Positions 47,992 to 56,617 of a DNA stretch of 64,000 nucleotides are shown here, one piece after another. The position numbers were made by a program, and so were the translations under genes. How positions within the stretch are numbered: the first letter of the stretch is position 1; the number at the start of each line of letters is the position of its first letter. Source of the DNA: JADKHR01 sp041917295. Its GTDB lineage: Bacteria > Elusimicrobiota > Elusimicrobia > FEN-1173. The DNA lies in contig JAYRXX010000010.1 in NCBI GenBank assembly GCA_041917295.1, positions 1 to 64,000 on the forward strand, given 5' to 3'. The notes beneath the pieces were generated by a model. It was not told where the DNA came from. It did no database searches and saw only the letters and a list, made by a program, of their open reading frames with translations.

Positions 47992-49383
47992 ATGGACCCG
48001 CATGTCCATCCTGAACACGGCCCGGTCTGGAAAATTTTCATCGGATCGGGTGATTCGGGAATACAGCGATCAGATTTGGGGGCTCCGCCCCCTGCGCGGT
48101 TGAACCGGTTTGTGATCTCGCCGCGTTCGCGCGTGGTGGTTGTGGGCGGCGGTTTTGCGGGCGTGGAAGCCGCGCGGACCCTGGCAAAGGCCCCGGTGGA
48201 CGTTCTCCTCATCGACAAAACCAATCACCATCTTTTTCAGCCGCTTCTTTACCAGGTGGCCGCCGCTGTTTTGTCCCCGGCGGAGATTGCCTCGCCGATC
48301 CGCCTGCTTTTCAAGGGCCATTCAAATGTGAGCGTGGTTTTGGCGGAAGTCGAGGGGGTGGACCTGGACCGAAAAAGCGTGGTTGGCCGAACGGGGGTGG
48401 GGAATTCGCCGGAACGGCGAGTCCCCTTTGACTATCTCGTTCTTGCGACCGGTCTGCGACCCGACTATTTTGGCCATGACGTTTGGAAATCCCGGGCCCC
48501 CGGCCTTAAAACCATCCAAGACGCGACCCACATTCGCTCCGAAATCCTCCGGGTTTTTGAGACGGCTGAAACCGAGCCGGACGCGGTGAAGCGGGAAAGC
48601 CTATTGCGTTTCATGGTGATTGGCGGTGGGCCCACCGGTTGCGAAATGGCCGGGGCCATCGCGGAGATGTCCCGGGTGACCTTGCCCCGGGAGTTCCGAC
48701 GCGTCGACCCGAGCGCGGCGCGAATTTTTTTGGTGGAAGCGGGGCCCCGTTTGTTGCCCGGCTTTCACGAAAATCTGGGAGAAAAGACTCGCCGCGCCTT
48801 GATAAACAAAGGGGTGGAGGTCTTGCTCGGTCAACCGGTGGTCGACCTGGACGATCGCGGAGCGCGGATTGGGCCCTCGCGCATCGATGCCCAGGTGATC
48901 CTCTGGGCGGCGGGAGTCCGCGCGACACCGGTGGGACATTGGCTGGGGACCGGGATGGATCGGACGGGGCGGGTCCTTGTGAATCCGGATTGTTCCGTTC
49001 CCGGACATCCAAACGTTTTCGTGGTGGGAGATGCCATGCGGTTGAAAGATCTTGAACCCCCACTCCCGGGGGTCGCCCAGGTGGCGATCCAACAAGGGCG
49101 CTATGTGGGGAATTTGATCGCCGCGCGCGTGGCGGGGCGTCCGGCGCCGCCCCCCTTTCGTTACCACGACAAGGGCAACATGGCCGCCATTGGACGTAAT
49201 TTTGCCGTTTTGGAAGCGGGTCGGGTTCGGCTGAGCGGTCGGTTGGCGTTTTACGCGTGGGGAGCGATTCATATTTTCTTTTTGGTCAACTTCCACAACC
49301 GGATGTTGGTTTTCTTGCGATGGATGTGGACCTATTTTACCCACCAACGCATGGCACGCCTCATCATGGATGAAAGAACATAA
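47992..49383 (+). CDS. type II NADH dehydrogenase-like flavoprotein
   Basis: About 463 residues of the NDH-2 family. The motifs RVVVVGGGFAGVEAARTLAK (FAD), HHLFQPLLYQVAAAVLSPAEIA (family signature), FDYLVLATGLRPDYFGHD, VIGGGPTGCEMAGAIAEM (NADH) and NVFVVGDAM, and a C-terminal hydrophobic end (FYAWGAIHIFFLVNFHNRMLVFLRWMWTYF) that anchors it to the membrane, are all present. It would pass electrons from NADH to quinone. The N-terminal start is uncertain: the family core begins near 48112 (a GTG), and ATG 47992 has no ribosome site. A strong site (GGGAGG) instead precedes an ATG at 47919 in another frame that stops after 31 codons. Confidence 0.85.
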   Translation: MDPHVHPEHGPVWKIFIGSGDSGIQRSDLGAPPPARLNRFVISPRSRVVVVGGGFAGVEAARTLAKAPVDVLLIDKTNHHLFQPLLYQVAAAVLSPAEIASPIRLLFKGHSNVSVVLAEVEGVDLDRKSVVGRTGVGNSPERRVPFDYLVLATGLRPDYFGHDVWKSRAPGLKTIQDATHIRSEILRVFETAETEPDAVKRESLLRFMVIGGGPTGCEMAGAIAEMSRVTLPREFRRVDPSAARIFLVEAGPRLLPGFHENLGEKTRRALINKGVEVLLGQPVVDLDDRGARIGPSRIDAQVILWAAGVRATPVGHWLGTGMDRTGRVLVNPDCSVPGHPNVFVVGDAMRLKDLEPPLPGVAQVAIQQGRYVGNLIAARVAGRPAPPPFRYHDKGNMAAIGRNFAVLEAGRVRLSGRLAFYAWGAIHIFFLVNFHNRMLVFLRWMWTYFTHQRMARLIMDERT

Positions 49384-49465
49384 AAATTCGGTTGTCGAAA
49401 ATTCCCATTGGGGATTTCCAGCAACGACAACGGTTCGGCTTGTCGATTTTTTTCGGCGAATGATC

Positions 49466-49495
49466 ACTTTACCATCAACTTTACTTATACTTTAC
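49466..49495 (+). promoter_or_regulatory. three ACTTTAC direct repeats at the Fic-2 promoter
   Basis: ACTTTAC occurs at 49466-49472, 49478-49484 and 49489-49495, spaced 12 and 11 bp, one helical turn apart, so all face one side of the DNA. TATACT (49487-49492) inside the third repeat could be a -10 box. The start codon of the Fic gene follows at 49515. The spacing fits an operator for a repressor, possibly the Fic protein's C-terminal winged helix. No other copies were noticed. Confidence 0.55.
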
Positions 49496-49514
49496 TATTG
49501 GATAAAATATCACC

Positions 49515-50525
49515 ATGGGCTATCTCCCACGGTTTAATACCACCCCACACCTTCTGAAAGTCTTGGAAGAGATTACCTCATTGAACGGACGAATTGAGGG
49601 AGCGACTGTGGGAGTGCGCTGGGTTCCAACCTTGCAAAAAGAGATCCGCGAGCGGCAAACCCATGGATCGACGGCCATTGAAGGGAACCCCCTGACACTC
49701 GCGGAAGTGCGTGTTTTGGCCGAGGGAGGCGACCTCCCTCACGCCGAACCGCGTGCCAAGCAGGAAATCTGGAATTATTTTGCGGCCCTGAGATTTGTGG
49801 AGCAACGAAAGGCATCCAGAGGGATTGATGAAGCCGCAATCCTCAAAATTCATTCCATCATTGGACAAAAGAATGCCTTGGACCGGGGCCCCTTCGGAGC
49901 GTATCGATCTTATGGCGTGCGAGTGGGACGTCATGTTCCACCGCCCGCCCAGGAAGTGCCGGGTCGTATGGGAGATCTTCTGAAATGGCTCAATGGCCCT
50001 GGGCAAGCCTGGCCCGCGGTTGTCGGATCGGCCATCCTTCATTACCAATTTGAGTTCATCCATCCTTTTGGAGATGGCAACGGTCGAGTCGGACGACTTC
50101 TTGCGACCTGGGAACTTTATCGTCGCGGATTCGACACCCAACACGTATTTTCCGTGGACGAAGTATTGCTGGAAAACAGGATGGCTTATTACCGAAGTCT
50201 GGATCGCGCTCAAACCGAGGGCCAGGACCTCACGGGATGGGTCGAATTTATTTCTGAAACCGTAGCGGAAGCACTCCGCCGCGCCTGGCGGCGGGTTCAA
50301 TCCCTCAATGTGTCTCAAAAAAACCCGAAAATCATTTTGACCTCTAAACAAGAACGATTGCTCTCTGTTTTGCACGGGGGCGGACCCAAATCTATTTCTG
50401 AAATCCAAAAAGAGTTCAAAATTACAAAACCCGGCGCTCATTTCATCCTAAAACCACTCATCGCCGCGGGGCTTGTTAAACGGGAGGGGGGACACAAAAC
50501 CGGCAAATACGGGGCCATTCATTAA
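49515..50525 (+). CDS. Fic family protein with C-terminal winged helix
   Basis: 336 residues. The N-terminal helix carries the inhibitory motif STAIEGN (near residue 53). The Fic core holds HPFGDGNGRVGRLL (near residue 185) with all catalytic residues. The C-terminal 65 residues (LTSKQERLLSVLHGGGPKSISEIQK, FKITKPGAHFILKPLIAAGLVKREGG) form a winged-helix DNA-binding domain. This is the autoregulated, self-inhibited class of Fic protein. The sequence is not a close paralogue of the Fic gene at 21603. The gene is isolated between the NDH-2 and TamA-like genes, with its own AT-rich promoter region. Confidence 0.9.
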   Translation: MGYLPRFNTTPHLLKVLEEITSLNGRIEGATVGVRWVPTLQKEIRERQTHGSTAIEGNPLTLAEVRVLAEGGDLPHAEPRAKQEIWNYFAALRFVEQRKASRGIDEAAILKIHSIIGQKNALDRGPFGAYRSYGVRVGRHVPPPAQEVPGRMGDLLKWLNGPGQAWPAVVGSAILHYQFEFIHPFGDGNGRVGRLLATWELYRRGFDTQHVFSVDEVLLENRMAYYRSLDRAQTEGQDLTGWVEFISETVAEALRRAWRRVQSLNVSQKNPKIILTSKQERLLSVLHGGGPKSISEIQKEFKITKPGAHFILKPLIAAGLVKREGGHKTGKYGAIH

Positions 50526-50555
50526 ACGATTTAGAAGGGGAGCCAGGGGGGAACG

Positions 50556-52130
50556 TTGCTCAAAAAGTGTGAGTTCTGGGGGGCGATCTTTTTTATTCTC
50601 CCGGTGTTTTCGTTCGCGGGGGAAGGGAATCGTTCCCCCAAAACCACTTTAACGCATATCCACGTTTCGGGCCATCAATTGCTCTCCACCGAAGACGTAC
50701 AGAAGGCTCTGGGCCTCCAGATCGGAAAACGATTTCGACTGGAACAAGTGAACAAGTCGTTCCAACGGCTCAGGCCCAACCTTGTGGACAAGGGTTTTTT
50801 GGACATCCGAATCTCAACGGCTGTTTCGATCAACCCCGGTGATTTTTCCATTTCCATAACGTTGGAGGAAGGTCCTCTTTTCCGTTTGGGCGTTCTCACG
50901 GTGGAAGGCAATCAGGATGTGGACCACCGTTCCATTTCCCGGGAAATGGCCATTCGGCCCGGTGAGCCGTTCAGTCCCACCCGATTGAAAGAAGGCAACA
51001 AGCGGCTTTACGCCACAGGCTGTTTTGATTTGGTGAACCTGACTTTGTCCACGGCCCCGCACGCCACGGTGAACGTAAAAACCGTGGTTCGCGAACGGCG
51101 CAACCAATTTATCAAGGGCGGCGCCGGGTACGGGACGGAAACGAAAGAACGACTCACGCTGGGTTACGAAGACCAAAGTTTTTTCGGCGGCGCCCGGCGG
51201 TTGGACATCCAGTTCACTTATTCCGGATTCATCACGCAACCGGAAAAATTTGAAACCCAAACGCTGGAATCCACGTTGATCCAGCCGTTTTTCCTTGGCT
51301 CGCGCATGGAAGGCCGGTTCACCCTTGAACGGTCCCGCAAGTTTCGTGAAGCCTATGACTCCATCGAAAGCGAAATGCGGTCGAGCCTGGAACGGAGATA
51401 CCAATCCAACCTATCGCTTCGCCTGACCCACCGGTTGCAAGGGACCACCCTCACCCGCGTCAGTCCGCAAGCCCAAACGCCTTCGGAAACCAGCATCGAC
51501 GCGGTGGGGGCCTCCCTTCGGTTTGACAACACCGACGATCCTTTCTTGCCCTACGACGGGTGGCGAACCATGGGGGCTTTGGAAGAAGGTCTTACGCTTT
51601 TCAAAACCGATGTGGGGTTCCATAAGTTTGAAACCCGCGTGGGCCGGTTCGACACGGTTGAGTCCGGTTGGACATTTTTTGAAGGCGGCCAATTCGGCGT
51701 GATGTTTCCTGCGTCGGGGGAAATCAACGACTCCATTCCCATTAACGAACGATTTTTTCTGGGAGGCGGCAACACGGTCCGCGGCTACGCGGAGCGCTCG
51801 TTGGGACCGAAAGATGACCAAGGCAACCCCCTCGGTGGAACGTTGTATCTTGTGGGAAACTTTGAAGTTCGCCATCGGATCCATAAAAAAATATTCGGCG
51901 TGGCGTTTGTGGATGTCGGCAACCTGTTCGGGACCAACCCCGGGGATACCAGTCCCCAGGTCGACCTCAATGATCTCGATACCCTTAAATACACCGGTGG
52001 GGTCGGGATACGCCTCCACAGTCCCGTGGGCGCCATTCGGCTGGAGGGGGGATACCAGTTTAATCCCGAAGGGTCCACCCATTTCAAAGACCGCACCGCG
52101 GTTCATTTTTCGATCGGGGAAGTGTTTTGA
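50556..52130 (+). CDS. Omp85 family outer-membrane assembly protein (TamA-like)
   Basis: 524 residues starting at TTG 50556, with a GGGGGG ribosome site. After a signal peptide (about 1-22) come at least two POTRA-like domains: LTHIHVSGHQLLSTEDVQKAL through residue about 110, then GVLTVEGNQDVDHRSISREM to about 185. The barrel (about 190-524) carries the Omp85 lid-loop motif GGGNTVRGYAERSLGP near residue 408 and ends VHFSIGEVF. TamA and BamA insert proteins and lipids into the outer membrane. The next gene is TamB, with a one-base overlap of stop and start (TGATG), which supports the TamA assignment over BamA. Confidence 0.85.
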   Translation: MLKKCEFWGAIFFILPVFSFAGEGNRSPKTTLTHIHVSGHQLLSTEDVQKALGLQIGKRFRLEQVNKSFQRLRPNLVDKGFLDIRISTAVSINPGDFSISITLEEGPLFRLGVLTVEGNQDVDHRSISREMAIRPGEPFSPTRLKEGNKRLYATGCFDLVNLTLSTAPHATVNVKTVVRERRNQFIKGGAGYGTETKERLTLGYEDQSFFGGARRLDIQFTYSGFITQPEKFETQTLESTLIQPFFLGSRMEGRFTLERSRKFREAYDSIESEMRSSLERRYQSNLSLRLTHRLQGTTLTRVSPQAQTPSETSIDAVGASLRFDNTDDPFLPYDGWRTMGALEEGLTLFKTDVGFHKFETRVGRFDTVESGWTFFEGGQFGVMFPASGEINDSIPINERFFLGGGNTVRGYAERSLGPKDDQGNPLGGTLYLVGNFEVRHRIHKKIFGVAFVDVGNLFGTNPGDTSPQVDLNDLDTLKYTGGVGIRLHSPVGAIRLEGGYQFNPEGSTHFKDRTAVHFSIGEVF

Positions 52131-54961
52131 TGCACCGGCGCTGGATCCCCCTTGCGTTGCTCACCGGACTGGTTTTGTTGGCCGGGGGATTGCTTTCCGG
52201 CACGTTGGCAACGCGGTGTCTCCGCCCCCTCCTGCGCGCGATTGAGAACCAATCGGATTACACCCTTTCGGTGAACCGGGCTCGGCTTACGCTCAACGGG
52301 GAGGTGCATCTGACCCGGGTGGTGTTTGGAAAAAAAGGCGCACCGCGCACAACGTTTTCCCAGGTCAAGATCAACCCCCGTTGGCTCTCCTGGTTCAAAG
52401 GACGTTTCGAAATTGAATCTCTTTCCGTGAATTTGGGAGACGGGACGTTGACAGGCCAGGGCACCGTCTCCAGTCGCCCCTTCTCTTTTAATTTTCAAGG
52501 AACCACCGACCGGTTTCCTTTAGACCTCTTGGTCGGAATTTATCGGGACCTTCCCAAACCCATTGCGGTGGCGTACACCGGATCGTGGCGTTGTTCCGGC
52601 ACCCCGATGAAATGGAATGTCGGCGCGGATGGCCACCTGGATCGGGAAGTAACGGGCGAGTCTTCCACTCCGGTTATTTCCTGTGTCGTTGATTTCGAGG
52701 GCGGGCAAGGGACTGTGGCTCTGCGGCTGGCCCGTCAAAAATCGGAGATGAAGGCCCATGTTAAACTGGACACGAATAAAAAATGGATGGAAGGGGACTT
52801 TCACCTGACAGCGGATCCCCTGTCGTCGTTTGGCGCCCTTTGGCCGGAACTCAATCAAACCCAAGGGACCGTGGTGGCAACGGGCCATTGGGTCGGACCG
52901 TGGGATACGCCGGGGGGCACCCTCGAATTAAATGGGAATGGGCTCCATTATAAAAACACAGACGTCAAAAAACTCCAGGCCCGGTTGGATCGAAGAGGAT
53001 CGAGGGATCAACCGTTTGTTTTAAGCGTGAGGGGGTCATCCATCACCTGGCTTAATGCCGAGGGAAAAACGGGTGGTCTGGCGCAGGCCGACATGGAATG
53101 GAAAGGCACGACCCAGCGGGGAGAGCTGTCCTGGACGGTCCAGGGGAACAAGGGGACTTCCCTAAAAGGCCAAGGGCCCGCCCATCGAAAAGGACAGGGG
53201 CTCTCCTGGTCCTGGAAAACGTTGAATTTGACTTTCCCGTCCGGAGACACATACGCGTCGGTGCCCGGCGGGACTGTGGACCTTTTGTCGGCCGAAGAAC
53301 TGGATGTTCGAAACTTCCGCGTGGGAGATGAAGGTCAAACACTGATCGTTCGACGGTTCTCATTCAACAAGGGAACACTTGCGGTGGAGGCCGCCGCGAA
53401 ACAATTTAACTTCGTTGTTCCCGGGACCCCTCTGGCGGGCCGTTTGAGCGGAGAGATCTTCCTGCATGGCCCCTGGGATCGACCGGAAGGACATTTTGAA
53501 TTGAGTGTCACAAGCGCCTCTTACGGGAACTTGACAGACATATCGGCCGAAGCCAAAGGACAAGTAACCAAAGGTCTCGTTTCTGTTGACGACGCCAAGA
53601 TCGCAACGGCGTCTTTTCCCGGTCTTCGGGCGAGAGGAACTCTCCCGTGGGCCTGGGTCATTGCCTCGGATTTTTCCCAGCCCATGGAGATCGGGTTTGA
53701 AACAGGCCGGCTGGATCCCGTGGACCTGTTAAAAAATGTTCCAAACGCAAAAGGGGCGCCCGGGGGAACCCTCACGCTGAGCGGGCGCGTGTTCGGCCCG
53801 AAAGACTCTTTTTCGGTGGAAGGCACAATCGCCGGATTTCTTCCTCATCTTGAACTGCCCTCATACGGAATTATTGCCAGCGACACGCACATCGACATTG
53901 AACTTAAAGACCGCCATTTTCGTGTGCGAAAAGCCGAAACGAAGATGGGCAAGGGGCGTGTGCGTGTTTCGGGGGAAAGCCATCTGCCTTCTTTGAACGT
54001 GGAGATAGAGGGGACAAAGGTGTCTCTCTTGATCCGACGTCAATTGGAACTTTTGGGGGATTTCCATCTGGAATTGGGTGGTACCCTCCCGGCGCCGAAT
54101 TTGAAGGGGGCCCTCGCCATTGCCCAAGGGACGTATGAACGGGCCAAAAAGAAGAAAAAGGAGGAGGTCGTGGGCTCCGATTGGAACGGGGCCTTCAAAA
54201 AGGGATGGGATTCTTTAAAGCTGAACGTGCAAGCCGAATGGTCCAACAATGTCTGGTATCGGGACGGATTAACCAAAATCGAAACGAGAGGCGACCTGGA
54301 GGTCATTAAAGAAGCGGGGGGTTCGATGCCGGGGGTTCGGGGTCTGATTTCCTTATTAAAAGGCAATTACGATGCCTATGGCCGAGATTTTGTTTTGAAG
54401 ACGGGGGAACTCACGTTCACGGATCCGTCGGAAATCGATCCCCAACTCAATGTGCACGCCACGCACAAAATGAAGAATTACCTGATCGATCTGACGGTCC
54501 TTGGCACGGCCAAAAAACCCGATCTCCAATTCCAGTCGACCCCGCCGTTACAGGAACAAGACATCCTGGCCCTTCTCGCGTTGGGGAAAGTGCCCGGACA
54601 GTCCGCTTCCCAAGGATCCACTTCGTCGGAAGGGGCTCCGTCGGAAGCGGCCGCGTTGGCCGCGGACGTGGTGAGCAACTATTTGACCCGGGAAATTCGA
54701 TCGGCGGGAATGAACGTGTTGGACTTGGACGTGGTTCGTGTGTCTCCATCGGAAAAGGGGAACGAATGGACCGTCGGGCGCTATTGGGGGTCCAAACTGT
54801 TTTTGAGTTACAGCTACACGCCCGAAGACGCGGCCAACCAGGTCTTAAAAGCCGAATACAGTTTAACCCCGCGGTGGACCTTCGTGGGTCAAACGGGGTC
54901 CCAAACCGACAACTACCTCGATCTCACGTTCCGCCTGCCCGTTGGAAAATCCCGAAAATAA
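52130..54961 (+). CDS. tamB: TamB-like inner-membrane bridge protein
   Basis: About 943 residues from the ATG at 52130. One N-terminal membrane anchor (about 6-28) is followed by a very long beta-rich periplasmic region, and the final 350 residues match the TamB C-terminal DUF490 domain: KGALAIAQGTYERAKKKKKEE, LKGNYDAYGRDFVLKTGELTF, PPLQEQDILALLALG, VTYS-like FLSYSYTPEDAANQVLKAEY and RWTFVGQTGSQTDNYLDLTFRL. TamB spans the periplasm and carries phospholipid toward the outer membrane with TamA. The size is about two thirds of the E. coli protein. With the AsmA-like gene at 7218 this makes two AsmA-type bridges in the window. Confidence 0.88.
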   Translation: MHRRWIPLALLTGLVLLAGGLLSGTLATRCLRPLLRAIENQSDYTLSVNRARLTLNGEVHLTRVVFGKKGAPRTTFSQVKINPRWLSWFKGRFEIESLSVNLGDGTLTGQGTVSSRPFSFNFQGTTDRFPLDLLVGIYRDLPKPIAVAYTGSWRCSGTPMKWNVGADGHLDREVTGESSTPVISCVVDFEGGQGTVALRLARQKSEMKAHVKLDTNKKWMEGDFHLTADPLSSFGALWPELNQTQGTVVATGHWVGPWDTPGGTLELNGNGLHYKNTDVKKLQARLDRRGSRDQPFVLSVRGSSITWLNAEGKTGGLAQADMEWKGTTQRGELSWTVQGNKGTSLKGQGPAHRKGQGLSWSWKTLNLTFPSGDTYASVPGGTVDLLSAEELDVRNFRVGDEGQTLIVRRFSFNKGTLAVEAAAKQFNFVVPGTPLAGRLSGEIFLHGPWDRPEGHFELSVTSASYGNLTDISAEAKGQVTKGLVSVDDAKIATASFPGLRARGTLPWAWVIASDFSQPMEIGFETGRLDPVDLLKNVPNAKGAPGGTLTLSGRVFGPKDSFSVEGTIAGFLPHLELPSYGIIASDTHIDIELKDRHFRVRKAETKMGKGRVRVSGESHLPSLNVEIEGTKVSLLIRRQLELLGDFHLELGGTLPAPNLKGALAIAQGTYERAKKKKKEEVVGSDWNGAFKKGWDSLKLNVQAEWSNNVWYRDGLTKIETRGDLEVIKEAGGSMPGVRGLISLLKGNYDAYGRDFVLKTGELTFTDPSEIDPQLNVHATHKMKNYLIDLTVLGTAKKPDLQFQSTPPLQEQDILALLALGKVPGQSASQGSTSSEGAPSEAAALAADVVSNYLTREIRSAGMNVLDLDVVRVSPSEKGNEWTVGRYWGSKLFLSYSYTPEDAANQVLKAEYSLTPRWTFVGQTGSQTDNYLDLTFRLPVGKSRK

Positions 54962-55027
54962 ATAATCTGTTCGATCCGGCACGGAAGATTAGTTATATAA
55001 TTCCTAAAACAATTAAGGAGGGAATTC

Positions 55028-55825
55028 GTGTCCACACGACATAGAGGCTCTTTTAAGATCCGTTCTTTGTTGACCATGGCTTTTTTTATCTCCGCGGGGT
55101 CCTTGCGGGCCGCGCCGGAAGATGTGGCGCTTTACCCCAACGACGGATGGGTCTGGCGGTTTGCCCCCATTCTGGGCCCCCAACAGTATGACGGGACCGT
55201 TCGGGTGGAAAGCCTCCGGGGCGACGCAACGTCCTCTTTGGACGACATTGCCGATCGGGCCACTTTTCAAATGGCCTTTCTGGTGGACGGCCACGGCGAC
55301 CGCATGGGCCTGTTTTTTGATTTATCCTATCTGGCCTTAAACGCCGATTACAACGACGGGACCCGGGTGGGCAATTTTTCGGCCAGCCTTCTTTCCGTTG
55401 ACACGTTGGGATCCGTGGGGTTCGGACCGTGGGATATGGGATCCACGTCGTCCGGGTTCGAGCTGTTGGGGGGAGGCCGTTGGAACCAGTTTGAAGCGGA
55501 AATCGAAACCAAAAACGCCGGGTCCGCGGATTCAAGCCGAGGATGGGTGGACCCGGTGGTGGGAGGGCGAATCACGACGAATTTTGATTTTCCCTTGCGC
55601 GTTGAAATTCGGAGCGACTGGGGCGGTTTCGGCGTGGGCTCCGCCACCGACCTTACCTGGCGATTTTTCGGCCTGGCCCATTTTAAGGTGGACCCGGCCC
55701 TTGAACTTTTCGGTGGATACCGGGTCTCGGACATCAAATCCCAACACCAGAACGGGGATCGCGGCACCGCGCTCGACGGTCACATTTCCGGTCCCGTCAT
55801 CGGGATCACCTTTCTCCTTGGTTAA
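55028..55825 (+). CDS. outer-membrane beta-barrel protein
   Basis: 265 residues starting at GTG 55028, with AAGGAGG seven nt upstream. A signal peptide (about 1-29) is followed by amphipathic strands: FQMAFLVDGHGDRMGLFFDLSYLALNADY, SSGFELLGGGRWNQFEAEIETKN, RITTNFDFPLRVEIRSDWGGFGVGS, LELFGGYRVSDIKS. The pattern resembles small uncharacterised barrels of the OmpA/OmpW-like type. No enzyme motif. The gene lies 66 nt after tamB on the same strand, so it may be a client or a neighbour of the assembly machinery. Confidence 0.7.
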   Translation: MSTRHRGSFKIRSLLTMAFFISAGSLRAAPEDVALYPNDGWVWRFAPILGPQQYDGTVRVESLRGDATSSLDDIADRATFQMAFLVDGHGDRMGLFFDLSYLALNADYNDGTRVGNFSASLLSVDTLGSVGFGPWDMGSTSSGFELLGGGRWNQFEAEIETKNAGSADSSRGWVDPVVGGRITTNFDFPLRVEIRSDWGGFGVGSATDLTWRFFGLAHFKVDPALELFGGYRVSDIKSQHQNGDRGTALDGHISGPVIGITFLLG

Positions 55826-55856
55826 CCGCAATGCCAGTAACCGCCTCAGAACAGGG

Positions 55857-56561
55857 TTGAAATTTATTTATCCGTTGTACAAACAAAAAACTATCCACAA
55901 AACGGGGTGGCGCTTTGCTTATTTCACTCTCGCCCTGTTGCTGTGTGGCGCGACCGGCTTTGGGGTTATACGCAGAGAAGACTTTGTGGATGTTGGCCAG
56001 ATACAAGGGGTTCGGGTTGATTTACGGTATGTTTCTGAAAACAATTTCATGGGTAAAAATCTCTATGGCGACCTTAAGTTGGCGTTTTTACACAGGGATG
56101 CGGCTGCCAAATTGGAGGGTGCGGCGGCGTTATTACAGACCCTAAAGCCGGGTTGGAATATTTTGGTGTTGGACGCACTGCGGCCACTGGAGACACAGAA
56201 ACGGCTGTGGGAGAAAGTAAAAGGCACAGGGCTTGAAAAGTATGTCGCAGACCCTAAAAAGGGCTCAACCCACAACTACGGCTTTGCGGTGGACGCAACC
56301 CTCGTGGATTCTAATGGATTAGAAGTCGATATGGGAACACCCTATGATTCTTTCGAGCCACTGGCTCAACCCAAACTGGAAAAAACTTTCTTTCGAGAAG
56401 GAAAACTGACCCCAGCCCAATTAGAGAATCGCCGACTCTTACGCGAAATCATGGAAAAGAACGGCTTTAAACAACTTTCTATTGAATGGTGGCACTTTGA
56501 TGCGCTCCCAAAAATCGAAGTGAGAACCCGCTATCCCATAGTTGAGAAGTTTCCATACTGA
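55857..56561 (+). CDS. D-alanyl-D-alanine dipeptidase (VanX/DdpX family, M15D)
   Basis: About 234 residues if the TTG at 55857 is used; the frame extends upstream without a better start, and the ribosome site is weak, so the start is uncertain. A signal-like hydrophobic stretch (20-33) precedes the peptidase. M15D motifs: substrate-binding Arg109 (DALRP), zinc site STHNYGFAVD with His139 and Asp146, catalytic Glu210 and His213 in IEWWHFD. The enzyme cleaves D-Ala-D-Ala. Such genes serve in peptidoglycan recycling or, with VanHA, in glycopeptide resistance; no VanA-like ligase is present. The region is lower in GC than its neighbours. Confidence 0.85.
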   Translation: MKFIYPLYKQKTIHKTGWRFAYFTLALLLCGATGFGVIRREDFVDVGQIQGVRVDLRYVSENNFMGKNLYGDLKLAFLHRDAAAKLEGAAALLQTLKPGWNILVLDALRPLETQKRLWEKVKGTGLEKYVADPKKGSTHNYGFAVDATLVDSNGLEVDMGTPYDSFEPLAQPKLEKTFFREGKLTPAQLENRRLLREIMEKNGFKQLSIEWWHFDALPKIEVRTRYPIVEKFPY

Positions 56562-56617
56562 CCAAACCGGAATTTGTAGAATTCTTTCTGTTTTTAAATG
56601 TTGATCGAAGGGGGGGC

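Noticed and set aside
49380..49450. Possible terminator after the NDH-2-like gene (AAAATTCCC..GGGGATTTCC)
   Set aside because: The stem has several mismatches and no T tract follows, so it was not listed.
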